Shown here: positions 43,436 through 54,900 of the stretch, in pieces
Numbering within the stretch: position 1 is the stretch's first letter
Layout: every line of letters begins with the position of its first letter
Assembly: GCA_023213395.1 (NCBI GenBank)
Contig: CM041465.1
Coordinates: forward strand, 202,499,741-202,563,740
DNA from: Cycas panzhihuaensis
Taxonomy: Eukaryota; Cycadophyta
Reading direction: 5' to 3'
DNA: 64,000 nucleotides
The notes under the pieces: model-generated
Database searches by the model: none
Told to the model about the DNA's origin: nothing
Seen by the model: only the letters and a program-made list of their open reading frames with translations
Program-made: the position numbers and the translations under genes

Positions 43436-45629
43436 TAATGAATAAATTATGGATTTATGTTTCTGGTGCTACACCTAAACCAATACCCACTCAAGATTCT
43501 AATGATCCCGTAGTCACTATACTAGATGATCCTATTGCCCTTGCCACATTAAATAAATATGGTAAAGTTACACTTTTCTTCTTACATCTCTCTTGTGAAG
43601 AAAATGTTAGCCAAAACACTAAAACAACTTCCACCTCTATTGGAACATAGAATATAATTTGTTCCCTATATAAAAGAAAAGATAATACATGAGCTATCAT
43701 GCTTAAGGCCCAACTATATTCCATTCTTTATTTTGGCTCTATCGAAGCCTATGTAACCCAAATTAAAGCATTAAGAAACCAATGAACTAGTCTTGGTCAA
43801 CCTCTTATAAATAATGATCTAGTGTCATCCATTATCAATGTATTACCCACTAGCATTAACCCCCTTATTTCTAACCTATCTCAATCTAATTACCTTGCCA
43901 CATTAGACTTTAATTACTTTAAGGGAATTTTGTTATAAGAGAAGTGTATCTTAAGCAAACTTGGAGATCCTAGTTCTTCCTCATCAATCCCTTCTTTAGT
44001 TACATACCATAAAGGCAACAGAGACCAAATCTAAACTAATAGTTTGGTTTAATAAATTTGAACTAATAAAAGCCACGACAATAGTAGGTATATCAAATAG
44101 TTTGCCACTATTATGGAAAACTCAACCACACATCATTAGAATATAGGAAAAAGATGCCTCACCATCAACAACAACAATAATAGAATTGCTCCATATATCA
44201 AGGAAATCCTAATCATGGCCGCAACAACTTTAAAAGAAATACAAAACCAAATCAGAATACTCAAAACACCAATCAAGACCATGCATAAAATCAAAACCAT
44301 AACTAGAGAAAGAATCATAATCAAGGAGGCCACATGGCTAATTCCTAAAATTTGTTCTATGTTGCCTTTTTAGCATATACTATTGATAAATCCTAGTTGA
44401 TAGATTATGAAACCTCTTGACACATGATTAGTTTAAAAGATTTTCTCACAAACACTATGTTATTAAAGAATCAAACAATGGCATTTGGCGATGATGTAGT
44501 ACTTGAGATTACCAAGATTGGCAATGCTCCCATTTCATTAATAAATTTAAATATCAAACACCACCTAAGCAATGTCCTTTATGTGTATGGAATGACAAAA
44601 AAATTGTTATCCATCAGTCATATTAATAAGTAGAAGTTTGATGTGCTCTTTAGCCACCTTGGTAAATGTCTCATTAATGATGCTAATACCAATGCAATTA
44701 CAACTGAATATGAGAATCATGGACTTCACAAGCTAGATGCCACATCAACACCTATATTTCTGAATGAGAATACTGCCATTTGTAGTAATTTTACTTCAAC
44801 CACTGAAAAATAACCTACACCTATTACTGAGTAACTTCTCAAAGATCAGTAATGGTATCAATGCCTCGATCATCTAAATATGAATAGTCTTCAATTACTA
44901 TTCAAACTAAACATGGTGTATGGTATGCTAAAAATTAATCAAACTAAATATTTTTATGAATCTTGTATATGGAAAAGCATCAAAGAGCATAAATCCAATG
45001 GCAAAGTTTGGCATACTCAAGAACCATTGGGCCTAGCACTTAAACATTTATAGATCCATGTTACAAGGATCAATTAATGGTTGTTTTTTCATTACCTTTA
45101 TCAATGATTTTTCTCGCAAGGTCTAGGTTTACTTCCTAAAGTAGAAATCAGAAACTTTTGAGAAATTTAAAAAATTCAAAACTAGAGCTAAACTAGAATC
45201 TGACATGCTACTCAAAATCCTTCGCTATAATAATAGTGGTGAATACACCTCAAAATAATTCACCCAATTTTGTAAGGATAATAGAATCAAATGGTAATTC
45301 TCTGTGCCTTATCCTCCTCAACAAAATGGAGTTGTTGAGATGATGAATTGGACCTTGGTCAGTAAAGGCAAGGCCATGCTTACTGCTAAAAACCTTAGAC
45401 TTCATTTCAAGGCTAAAGAAATCAATATTACTATATATCTCACCAAGAAGATTCTAACCAAGGCAATTAAGGATATCACACTCGAGGAGACTTGGTTTAG
45501 CCCAAAGCCTATAGTCTTACATTTATAGACTATTGGATGCATAACATACATGTAAATTCTAAAAGAATAAAGGAAGAAACTGGATGATCAAAGTTAGAAG
45601 TGCATCTTAATTGTATATATGCCTGGATG
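43436..45629 (+). pseudogene. Element C gag, protease and integrase (first part)
   Basis: Gag fragments at 43436-44330 include AQLYSILYFGSIEAYVTQIKALRNQ and LATLDF, with an Asn/Gln-rich tail instead of a zinc knuckle. Protease traces follow (LIDYETS-HMIS, about 44395, where D-S-G-A-T-x-H-M is usual). Then come FGDDVVLEITKIGNAPI and LSNVLYVYGMTKKLLSI. Integrase shows WYQCLDHLNMNSL, CIWKS, then GEYTS (about 45240), FCKDNRIKW and PYPPQQNGVVEMMNWT with the catalytic Glu (about 45305-45355). The first catalytic Asp region is corrupted (IHVTRIN). The text breaks at KCILIVYMP (about 45600-45628), where B is inserted, and resumes at 49012. Many stops are present. Confidence 0.85.
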
Positions 45630-45989
45630 TGTTGGGGTTAATGATCATCACCCCACTCACCTTTCACACATGTGGGTGCACACCCCACTCCCACCTTTCA
45701 CATATGTGAAGGTAAGTCAGGTAAGGTTAAGTTAATTTGAGTTAAGTTGTTGAGTTATGTAATATTTTATTGTTGTCTGAATTATAAGGGTTGAGGAGTT
45801 TCCCTCCTCCTCCAAATTATATATTTGGAGAGGTGTGCAACCCTGGTATCTTTAGACACTGCCTATATTGAAAATTTACTATGTACTCTCTTAAAGATGG
45901 ATTAAATACAAAGGCTTATATATTTATGTAATAATATTTTGATTATTTGATTATACCCTGGTCTATCTCCATCATTTTATAATCCTTCA
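45630..45989 (+). repeat. Element B 5' LTR
   Basis: TGTTGGGGTTAATGATC...ATCCTTCA. It contains two CCCACTC-CACCTTTCACA-type units near the start (45648-45709), a small internal duplication also present in the 3' LTR. Confidence 0.93.
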
Positions 45990-45991
45990 TT

Positions 45992-46004
45992 TGGTATCAG
46001 AACC
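45992..46004 (+). promoter_or_regulatory. Element B primer-binding site
   Basis: TGGTATCAGAACC begins two bases after the LTR and has one mismatch to the tRNA-iMet complement. Confidence 0.88.
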
Positions 46005-46055
46005 TCACCCCAGAATTAATCATGCCCGAGTAACGTCGAAGAGGGGATGAGGGGG

Positions 46056-46434
46056 TGTTGGACTAACTATGGCATCTTAGGGATTGTTTACGTGGACTAA
46101 CCGCCACCCTGGGCCCTATGACTAACTGCCATGTGGGGTGTTTAGATATGAGACTTGTATTGGATACTAACACCTCGAGGTTTTGGTATAACGACAATCT
46201 TAACATGGTATTAGAGCCTAGGTTTAAGGTTCAAATACTGCGCATATGCTAGATAAAGCCCCTTTCCCCGATGGGGTCCCCATGCACCCCTGATTCAGGT
46301 GGAATTATAATACAGGCGATACGTGCTATGGCAGCCTCCTCGTCATAGGGGAGTGTTAGACTATGGTTGGTTCACTTGCCAAGGAGTCCTCTTCCCAAAT
46401 CACCTGTAGGCTTTTGGTGTAACGGTAAGTCACA
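46056..46434 (+). mobile_element. TRIM-like miniature LTR retrotransposon
   Basis: Left LTR candidate 46056-46205 (TGTTGGACTAAC...CTTAACA) is followed at once by the primer site TGGTATTAGAGCC (46206-46218). About 120 bp of non-coding interior ends in the purine run ATAGGGGAG (46345-46353). The right LTR candidate is 46354-46434 (TGTTAGACTATGG...AAGTCACA). The LTR ends share TGTTxGACTA and GGTTTTGGTATAACG or GCTTTTGGTGTAACG, but their middles differ and the right one is shorter (81 against 150 bp). The total size of 379 bp fits the TRIM class. GC content is visibly higher than in the host element B. No target duplication is clear. Confidence 0.6.
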
Positions 46435-46436
46435 AG

Positions 46437-46833
46437 AAAAGATAATGAAGCCTTAGCTATACTATTTTTCACTATAAATGATAATATTTTTTCTAAAGTT
46501 TGTGAAATGACAACTTCCAAATCAATACGGGATACCTTAGATTCTATTTATAAGGGAGAAAGCCCTAATGTAAGTGAATTTAACATTGATATTATTAAGC
46601 ATGTAAGACAGGTGTTTGAGCAGGTTAATTGTGATAGAAATACCAAGGAGGAAAATTTAAGTCAAATGCATGATCATCTTGTTATACAAGAAGCTGATCC
46701 TCCATTTGAAGGGGAGAAATCTTATAATATGATAGTCCTCACAACACAAAGATTTCAGAAGACAAAGTCAAAGTTCCAAGAGATGAAGTTAGAATTGCAA
46801 CCATTCACTTATATTCAAAAAATCTCTAAATAA
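46437..46833 (+). pseudogene. Element B gag, plus-strand copy (left palindrome arm)
   Basis: Reads KDNEALAILFFTINDNIFSKV, then from the ATG at 46507 MTTSKSIRDTLDSIYKGE and later MHDHLV and PPFEGEKSYNM. It is the copia gag helix region shared with E (14055-14300). It starts abruptly at 46437, immediately after the TRIM-like element, so the gag N-terminus is missing. It forms the left arm of an inverted repeat whose right arm is 46845-47228. Confidence 0.75.
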
Positions 46834-46844
46834 ATGTAGCTTGA

Positions 46845-47390
46845 TTTGAATATAGGTGAATGACTGTAATTCTAACTTTATCTCCTAGAACTTTGACTTT
46901 GTCTTCTAAAAACTTTGTGTTGTAAGTGACTATCATATTATAAGATTTCTCCCCTTCAAATGGAGGATCAATTTCTTGTGCAACAAGATGATCATGCATT
47001 TGACTTAAATTTTCCTCCTTGGTCTTTCCATTACAATCAACCTGCTTAGACATCTTTCTCACATGCTCAACAACATCAATGTTAAATTCATTTACATTAA
47101 GGGTTTCTCCCCTATAAATAGAATCCAAGATATCCCATACCGATTTGGAAGTTGTCATTTCATAAACTTTAGAAAAAACATTATCATCTATAGTGCAAAA
47201 TAATATAGCTAAGGCTTCATTGTCTTTTTTAATGTCTTCTTTAATATTAATGTCATATCCATTTTATAAGTAACTCCAAAGATTATTTGTAATAAAATAA
47301 TTTTATATTTTTTTATACCATTGTAAAAAATTATGGCCATCAAATATAAGGAATTATATTTTATTTAGATTTATTGCCATTTTATAGAAA
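46845..47390 (-). pseudogene. Element B gag, minus-strand copy (right palindrome arm)
   Basis: The open segment 47158-46826 reads MTTSKSVWDILDSIYRGE, MHDHLVAQ and PPFEGEKSYNM, nearly the same protein as the plus copy. The frame continues upstream to about 47390 with KDNEALAILFCTIDDN and GHNFLQWYKK, so it includes the gag N-terminus that the plus copy lacks. It lies tail to tail with the plus copy across a spacer of about 25 bp (46820-46844). Confidence 0.8.
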
Positions 47391-48540
47391 ACTTTAATAC
47401 ATAAAAAATATGGTTTACAAGTGAACTTTTTGTACTTATTAACAAACTATATGCTTTTAGAAAGAGTCAAAGAACTCAATAAATTAATAAACTCAAAATA
47501 TGTAACTTCAAATAGACTCTTTGAAATATAATGATTATATGAGCAAATTTAAAAAGTAAGTAAGATCTTTTAAACTATGCAGATCTAAATTGAAACTTTG
47601 ATGATGAAATATAAATAATTCTTAAGCTTTTGATTTTTCAAATGAATAAATACAAACTTAAGCAAGAAAATGATTTTTTACAATGCAAGAAATCTTTTCA
47701 CTTTAAAAAGATAAAAGATGAAGAAGAATACTTCCAAAAAAAATGAATTATACTTATTTAAGTTGTAAAACCACTTGGCTTGTCACTGGTTTTAGATGTA
47801 TATGATCAATTTGTGCTACAAATTAGCTTAAAAATAGGATATATAAAAGTCAAATGAAAGTATCAAGCATGTATTATAAGTGATCAATAAAGAATAAAAT
47901 AAAGAAATCCTTAAAAAAGGTTTAAAAGATAAGTCTGTTAGGATATCTTAAATGTTCAAGTTGACCAGCTTCAAAGCTATACTAAACAATATTAGAATAA
48001 GATGAAATTACATCAATTTGAAGATCAATGAAATATCTAGTCAATGAAACTGACCGTTTTGAGAACGAGTTCCTATAAGTTAAAATGTTAATGTACAAAA
48101 AATGTAGTCCTGCTTTTGAGGCTTAATGGGAGCCTGGGGCTTAAAATATTATGAAATACTAGTAAAAAATTTATAGAACAATGTAAAATAATTAAATATA
48201 GTTTGAAGAACTTCTTAATATGCTTTTTAATTAACAAACTTAAGAAATAATGTATAAAAAAGTATAATAACAATAAACTAGAAACTTTTATGTACCTCAA
48301 ATTTGATAGCTTGGAGCACCTACAAAATAGACTCAAAATGAAATAAAAATAACTTAAAACTATAGATCTCAAAAAATAATTTCACCAGAATCAGACGGTA
48401 CTTAATTCTGAGCTATGAAGCTCAAGATATTAAAGAAATTGTAAAAAGTGTCTTGTTAAGGTTAATAAAATAGGGAGCAAAAATAAGGTCAACTCAATGT
48501 TAAAGAGACACACATTGCTAAAAGGATGAAGTGAGTTAAT
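47391..48540 (-). mobile_element. Element B leader, inverted
   Basis: On the minus strand this 1.1 kb aligns in places with the leader of E. For example, reverse 48060-47940 shares TCAGTTTCATTG, TTAGTATAG and AAGCTG blocks with 13420-13520. It is continuous with the minus-strand gag, so leader and gag were inverted as one unit. The orientation changes back before 48545, where plus-strand sequence like 14525-14614 leads into the polypurine tract. Confidence 0.55.
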
Positions 48541-48631
48541 AATGATCAAGCTAAAAGATAAATACTCAAAGTTTTTTTCAAGTTCAAGTTTCACAAGTTT
48601 AAAGAGAAGATAAAGTTATTCGTGATTATCA

Positions 48632-48644
48632 TTAAGGGGGAGAA
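48632..48644 (+). promoter_or_regulatory. Element B polypurine tract
   Basis: TTAAGGGGGAGAA directly before the 3' LTR, identical to that of E. Confidence 0.9.
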
Positions 48645-49006
48645 TGTTGGGGTTAATGATTCATCACCCCACTCCCACCTTTCACATATATAGGTGCACA
48701 CCCCACTCCCACCTTTCACACATGTGAAGGTAAGTCATGTAAGATTAAGTTGATTTAAGTTAAGTTGTTGAGTTATATAATATTTATTGTTGTTTGAATT
48801 CTAGGGGTTGAGGAGTTTCCCTCCTCCCCCAAATTATATATTTGGAGGGGTGTGCAACCCTGATGTCTTTAGACACTGCCTATATTGGAAATTTACTATG
48901 TACTCTCTCAAAAATAGATTGAATACAGAGGCTTATGTGTTTATATAACAATGTTTTGATTATTTGATTATGCTCTACTCTGTCTCCATTATTTTATAAT
49001 CCTTCA
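48645..49006 (+). repeat. Element B 3' LTR
   Basis: 362 bp, collinear with the 5' LTR with scattered substitutions, ending ATCCTTCA. It is followed by the target duplication AGATG. Confidence 0.93.
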
Positions 49007-49011
49007 AGATG

Positions 49012-50948
49012 TAAAGCTTACAAACTATATGATCTTGCTTCATGGCAAAAGCATATAACTTGGGATGTTATTTTTTTTAAGAGAATAAGGAATTGGATCC
49101 GCAATAAATTTCATTCCCTATTAATAATTCTATAATAACAATTAGTCCTCCTCTAACCATTGAAAATGTTCCTACAGTAATTATAGTCCCATTAGCTCCA
49201 TCCACATCATATTCTCCTAACTCTTCATCTACACTGGATCCATCTACTTCTCCATCAATTCCTCTAAAAGACCTTCAAGTAGAGGTCACCACTAAACAAT
49301 TACCAAAGTGGTATTTGTAGACAATTACTTATGTTGCATTGCCTCCTTAAACATCAAAGAGGAAATCAAAATATAGATAATCAACCAATTTTGTTATTTA
49401 CTCATGAACCTTCCACTTTTGAGGAGGTAGTCATAGACTAAAAGTGTCAGGTTATAATGAATGAGAAAATATACTCTATTCTTCAAAATGGTACTTGGGA
49501 GTTGGTTGAGTTATCAGAATGAGAGAAGCCAATTGATTATTGGTGGCTATACAAGACTAAATTTCAAGCTGACATCTCCATTCAGAACCACAAAGCTTAC
49601 TTGGTAGCCAAAGGTTTCAAGTAGATTGAGGACATTGATAAGGATGAAACATTTGCCCCAGTTGCTAACATGACCTCTATACAACTTGTTTTGGAACTTG
49701 TAGCTCAACAAAAATAGCCTATTTTCTATATAGATGTTAAAAGTACCTTCTTAAATGGTAATTCACAAGGAGAAGTATATCTAAGGCAACCTCTCAACTA
49801 TGTTGTTCATGGAAAAGAATACTTAGTTTACAAATCAAAGAAGGCCCTGTATAGCCTCAAGTAATTACCTCAAGTATGATATGCAAAGATCGATAAATAT
49901 GTTTTGAAGCATGGACTTATTTACTCATCCTTAAATCCTAATATACGTCAAGATTTAAAATAACATGATTACTCTCATCATCCTCTATGATGATGATTTG
50001 TTGATTACATGCAATGATACATAATGGATTACATATCTCCAAGTGGAATTCAATAGTAGCTTTGAGATAACTAATCTTGGATTGTTATACTATTTTCCTG
50101 GCATGCAGGTATGACATCAACAAGGCCAAATTTTCCTTTCACAATCCAAATTTATAAGGGAGATATTACAAGGATTAAAAATGAAGGATTGTAAGCCTTT
50201 ATCAACCCCTATGAAAATAGGGCTCAAGTTGGACACTGATGAGCATGGAAAACCTATCAATCCTGTCTTGTATAAACAACTTGTGAGGAGTCTGATCTAC
50301 TTGACTCATACTCACCCATACATATCTCATTTAGTTGGTATTTGCTTCATGTTTATGATACAACTTATGGTTTTACCTTAGAATGCAACCAAGCAAATTT
50401 TGACGTACCATCGTGGGTTATTATAGTTTGGTATTGCCTACTCCCATGTGGATAATCCTTCTTTGATAGACTACACATATGTAGATTAGGCTAGATGTCG
50501 AGATAGTAGAAGATTGACCTCAGGATATTGTTTCAACTTGGGTTTAGCAATTGTTTCCTAGAGTTGTAAGAAACAACTAAGTCTTATCTTCTCATCTACG
50601 AAAGTTGAGTATAAAGTTGTAATCAATGCAGTTACAAAAGCTATCTAACTCAAAAGGATTCTTGTCGAGCTTAATCTTGAATAGATACAGATCATACCAC
50701 TCTTTTGTGATAATCAAAGTGTTTTAAAGATGACAAAGAATCTAATTTTCCATACAAGAATGATGCATATCAAGATGCACTATTACTTCATTAGAGAACA
50801 TGTTCAATATGGTGAGATAAACCTTGTCTACATACTTACTAATGAACAAGTTACAAACATCTTCTCTAAAGCACTTGGTAGAGATAAACTTGAGTAGTTT
50901 TAGCATCATCTCAGTGTTCAAATTAATAAACTCATCATTAAGGGAGGA
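49012..50948 (+). pseudogene. Element C integrase C-end, RT and RNase H
   Basis: Resumes with KAYKLYDLASWQKHITWDVIFF (end of the integrase region), then a Pro/Ser/Leu-rich linker. RT starts with MNEKIYSILQNGTWELVE (about 49458), followed by KAYLVAKGFK, DETFAPVANMTSI and FYIDVKSTFLNG. The YVDD region near 49990 is frameshifted and reads as YDDDLL. RT ends with MKDCKPLSTPMKIGLKL (50181) and LYKQLVRSLIYLTH. RNase H has GYCFNLGLAIVS, STKVEYKVV and LFCDNQSVLKMTKN, ending with FSKALGRDKLE. The GGGAGGA before 50949 is the polypurine tract. More than ten stops are present. Confidence 0.88.
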
Positions 50949-51991
50949 TGATAGAATTAATAATTTATTTATTTATTTATTTTGATATACTTTCTAATTG
51001 TAATATAAATGTGAGTCACTTTAGTAATGTAATGTTATAAAGTATAAATGTACTTTAAATTATAGCTTGAAGTTGTGAATTTTAGTTGAGGGGCTAAAAG
51101 CCCACTTTCACTAATATGAGTATGAGTGACACTTAGTCACCATGTAAATAGACTCTTATGCATGTGTGTTATTTATCTACCATGTATGACCATTATATTT
51201 TTTATTAGATATGTGACAACAATTATGAGAAGGATTTAATTTTTTAGACCTTTGTTGGCGTAATTTACCCACCAATCTTTATTTGGCGTGGATCCAAGGG
51301 GGCGACAGACCCTCTTGGTTGGGGGGTGCAGGGCTAGGGCTTAAAACCTATAAAATTGTAAAGGGAATCTAAGTCGATTATCAAAAAGACCTAGATTTAA
51401 TGGCTATGATTGATGTGCCTTTCTTGTAACCTATTTTTAGGGTAATTATATCACATAGTATTGTATTGCATCACATTGCAAGTGGACAGTTGTTGGTTGT
51501 TGCTGTTGTAAAAATTCTGTAGTGACTACATATGCAATCTTTTATTATTGACTAATAAAGATCTATACCTTTCCTATGTGGATGTTTCCCTAGCACTCTA
51601 TTAGGGCTTTACCATATTAAAATCTATGTACTGGGTAATATGTATACTTTCATATGTATGTTAAATAATCTCTGGTTTTAGATACTTACATTTATTATAG
51701 TTTCAAATCCTTATTATTATTGCAAAATAATATAGTTTTGGTTATTTAGACTAGGTTTTCTCAACATTTTTTATATATTGAGCACCTCTCTTGGTAATTA
51801 TATACATTAGATTATTGAAAGGGTTTATCCTATATAAGCTTTTTTTATGCTAATGAATGGTTATTTTGGAGTTTGAACATAGTTTTTGCCCCTCCAAGTT
51901 TCCTTGCTTTAATCATGCTAATATTATTATGGCTATCTATTTTTAATTACTTAGCTATTGGTAATGAAAATATCTAATTTATCTTCTCTTA
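50949..51991 (+). repeat. Element C 3' LTR, interrupted
   Basis: 50949-51205 and 51767-51991 together align with the 5' LTR 41470-41943. Shared blocks are GATAAAAGCCCACTTT or GCTAAAAGCCCACTTT, AGTGACACTTGGTCACCATG and ATTATGGCTATCT. The join interrupts the stretch CTTTCTATATATTAAGC of the 5' copy. Confidence 0.88.
51206..51766 (+). mobile_element. 561-bp insertion in the C 3' LTR, possible solo LTR
   Basis: Absent from the C 5' LTR. It is flanked by TTTTTTAT on both sides (51198-51205 and 51767-51774), or nine bases if the preceding A is counted. The part 51212-51766 has TGTGACAACA at the start and TCTCAACA at the end, like an LTR. A poly(A)-type segment AATAAAGATCTATACC and a GTGGATGT motif near 51590 resemble LTR R/U5 regions. 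LTR elements give 5-bp duplications, so an 8-9 bp duplication argues instead for a hAT or MULE derivative, but no terminal inverted repeats are seen. Confidence 0.6.
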
Positions 51992-54900
51992 GCATTACAT
52001 GTACTTATGTTTATGCATTTTGGCAAAGGCCTAATAGAATGGAGGAGAACACTTGTTTCAAGTCTTTAAATCTGAGGGCTAAAAGACTTACTTTTAAAGT
52101 AGGGTTTGCTCTATTAATTTCATATAATCAAAAGTCCATGTTAGTTGCATCATAGATATTTGGTATTTGTTTCTTGTAGATCTTCTTAAGATAGGGTTGA
52201 TCCATCACTGAAATGGAGGAATCACTTATTCTCTACCCAAATTTCATCACCAAATGAGAGGAGTAGTCTTAGTCCCTTAGGTAAGTCAAATTATCTGATC
52301 TATATTTGGAATATTCTAGTAGAGGGCATTTATCCTTACTACATCCTTATGCTCATGGTTTGGATAATTGAGTGTAGTCCATATATCTTGTTGAGAGCGG
52401 TGATATATATCTATTTCATCCATTGGAGCTTAAGGACCATTGAAGTCGAATGTGGGCACTATCGGGTCACCTCACACTTGTGTAGGATTAGTCACCAATA
52501 CTGATGGATTTCCACCAACTATCCACAAGAAAATGGATCTTATGGTCTTTATTCCTTTAAACCTCTTGCCTTGATTAGTCCCTTCCTTATTTCTAAATTG
52601 AATCCAACACTTTAGGTTCATTTAGGAGTCTAGGACAGGTAAATCTTCCTTGGGAGGGATAGGCACATTAGGGATATGCACATAGTTATGTCAATAAATG
52701 GGGTGCATTGGCCCTAGTGATCCTCTTGGACCCCAAGAGACATTTTATTAGGTGTTGTTTAGTCCCTCTAGAGGCACTTGCTATTAGAGTAGAGCAGTTT
52801 TATCTTTGTTTTCTCATTTAGTTAACAATTTTTCTTGATTTCTCTTTATGCATCATTACTTTCCTTATGCTTGCTTACATCATGACCTAGCTAGTTAGTT
52901 AATAGTTGCTTTCTTTTGGGTTATCACTTGCACATATTAATAGTTTACCCCTAGTCTAAGAGACTACCCTTTATCCCTACACCTACATTTACGAGATGCA
53001 CAAGTTCCCCACAAGAGATTTAAGCTCATCCCCTTCTCAATTTAGACCTTTTTACCATAGGTCTATAGTTGAGTCATGTGACTAACCTCTTTTTCCTATG
53101 AGTCAACATTCATCCATCTATCATATTCCATCAATGGATCCTGATACCTTTATATTTCTTCTTTATGGAGAGTAGGATCTCTAAAAAAATGAATTAAGAA
53201 ATACATAATAAACCTTTAAATAAACAAGTAAAGGTGCAAAAGATATAATGACCCTAAAAAAAGCCAAAAGGGCCCAAAATTAAAAATACAATAAGTTTAA
53301 ATAAAATTATGATGGACAAAATTTTAGAAAAAATATCATATACTTTTTCTAGATTCATACTGTAAAACAACTTAGTCCATTTACACGTTCATTTTCAAAT
53401 CTTACACTTCAAGTGATAACAATATCAACACTAGATATATCATGTAATAATATGGAGCATCCTATGTAGTTGAGCCATAGATCTTAATAAGATTTATTTC
53501 CCTTAAAGTTTAGTCTAAGTTAAGCCCCTAGCCTTAAGAAACTAAGCCATAAAGCTTGCTTCCCCTTACATCATACTATCACTACTCCATGAGACAAAAC
53601 CACTAGTTGAATATACTTAAACCAAATTTACTATCAATTTGATCCCTTGAGTAACTTTTACATGTGAGTTCAATGCAAGGCATATATTAGAGCCTAATAG
53701 AGTCATAATGTCATGTAGATTAAATCCCCACATTACAATTCACTGGGGTTGGGGTCTTCTACTACCCAACTCTAAAAAGGGCTCTCTTTTAACCATTAGT
53801 CTATTGTATCAATCATAAGGTCAACCTCCCTTTCATCTCTCTTAAATTCCCTTTTATCCCATTACCATATTTCTTATTTTAATCATTTAAACATTGATTT
53901 AGAACCATCAATACTAGTAGCAGATTAAATTTTAAGTGTTTCTATTACACACCCAATGCCAATAAATCTTTGATATCTACTAGTGTTGCTTAAATATTAT
54001 GCTTTATCTCTAGCAATAAGCTCCAAATACTTGTTTATGATGTAGTCTTCTCACTAGTTACATTTACTACTTCAAATTACCACAAGGTAATAGTTTACTT
54101 GTCATTCTAATGAGGAGGCACATTTTATATTTACTTGAAAAGATAAGGCATGCCAATACCAATGATTCATTTTTATTATATATGAGACATGAGGTTAGGG
54201 CTTGTCCAGCCATTATTAGCCAAATATATTTTGGCTATCTCACATATGCATTGTCTTTATTAGTCTTGGGTGGACATTTTGATAATTTTATACTCCACTC
54301 TGGATCCTAGCAACCACATCAATGACATATCATCAATCTACAATAACATATTAGCAATATTTTTAAAAATAGTGATTAATAAACATTTTGTACCATGTGA
54401 TCTAGTATAAATTATAGTGCACTCAAATGCATCTTTATGTTTGATATTTATTATATCTTTATCACTAAGGACCATTATGTTAAAGATTAAAATAACAACC
54501 TATAGTTTTGCAAACATAGGTCCGATTTCATAGATATTTCACATAAATTTCAGACCAATCATGATGTATAGTATATTTAGATCCAAAAATTATTGGTTTT
54601 TTTAGTAAAAACACTACCAAAATTCTAAACCTAAATTTCCCTAAAGTCACAAAGACCAAATAGTTTACAACTATTTCCAAAACCCATGTTGATGATTTTC
54701 ATACCATACAGGTTGATCTATATCTAAGTTTTGGTGCCATTCAAGTATACATAAATCTATTTTCTCTCATTTGTTTAGAATTCTATCGTTATATAAATTA
54801 TAGACATTCTGATAAAGTGATTATAAATAGAAGATGATGATTTCCATTAGTGACTTGATTTAAATTATTTAGTGTTTTCTTATATCTCTTGGAATATGTG

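Larger units (their letters stand above)
45630..49006 (+). mobile_element. Element B, non-autonomous copia-type element without pol
   Basis: LTRs 45630-45989 (360 bp) and 48645-49006 (362 bp) in the same orientation, TG...CA ends, with a primer site and a polypurine tract in place. The flanks GGATG (45625-45629) and AGATG (49007-49011) agree at four of five bases. They reunite the interrupted C protein (KCILIVY...KAYKLYDL). The interior contains a TRIM-like element, gag, and an inverted copy of gag plus leader, but no protease, integrase or RT. Confidence 0.92.
41470..51991 (+). mobile_element. Element C, Ty1/copia, plus strand
   Basis: LTRs at 41470-41943 and 50949-51991 (the latter with a 561-bp insertion) enclose gag, protease, integrase, RT and RNase H remnants. 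The five flanking bases are GTATT on the left (41465-41469) and GCATT on the right (51992-51996), four of five matching. Element B (45630-49006) is inserted between integrase and RT. Without the insertions C is about 6.6 kb. Confidence 0.9.

Noticed and set aside
52200-52800. Possible old gene in the GC-richer stretch
   Set aside because: No frame stays open over about 60 codons and no motif is readable; kept only as an unassigned region.
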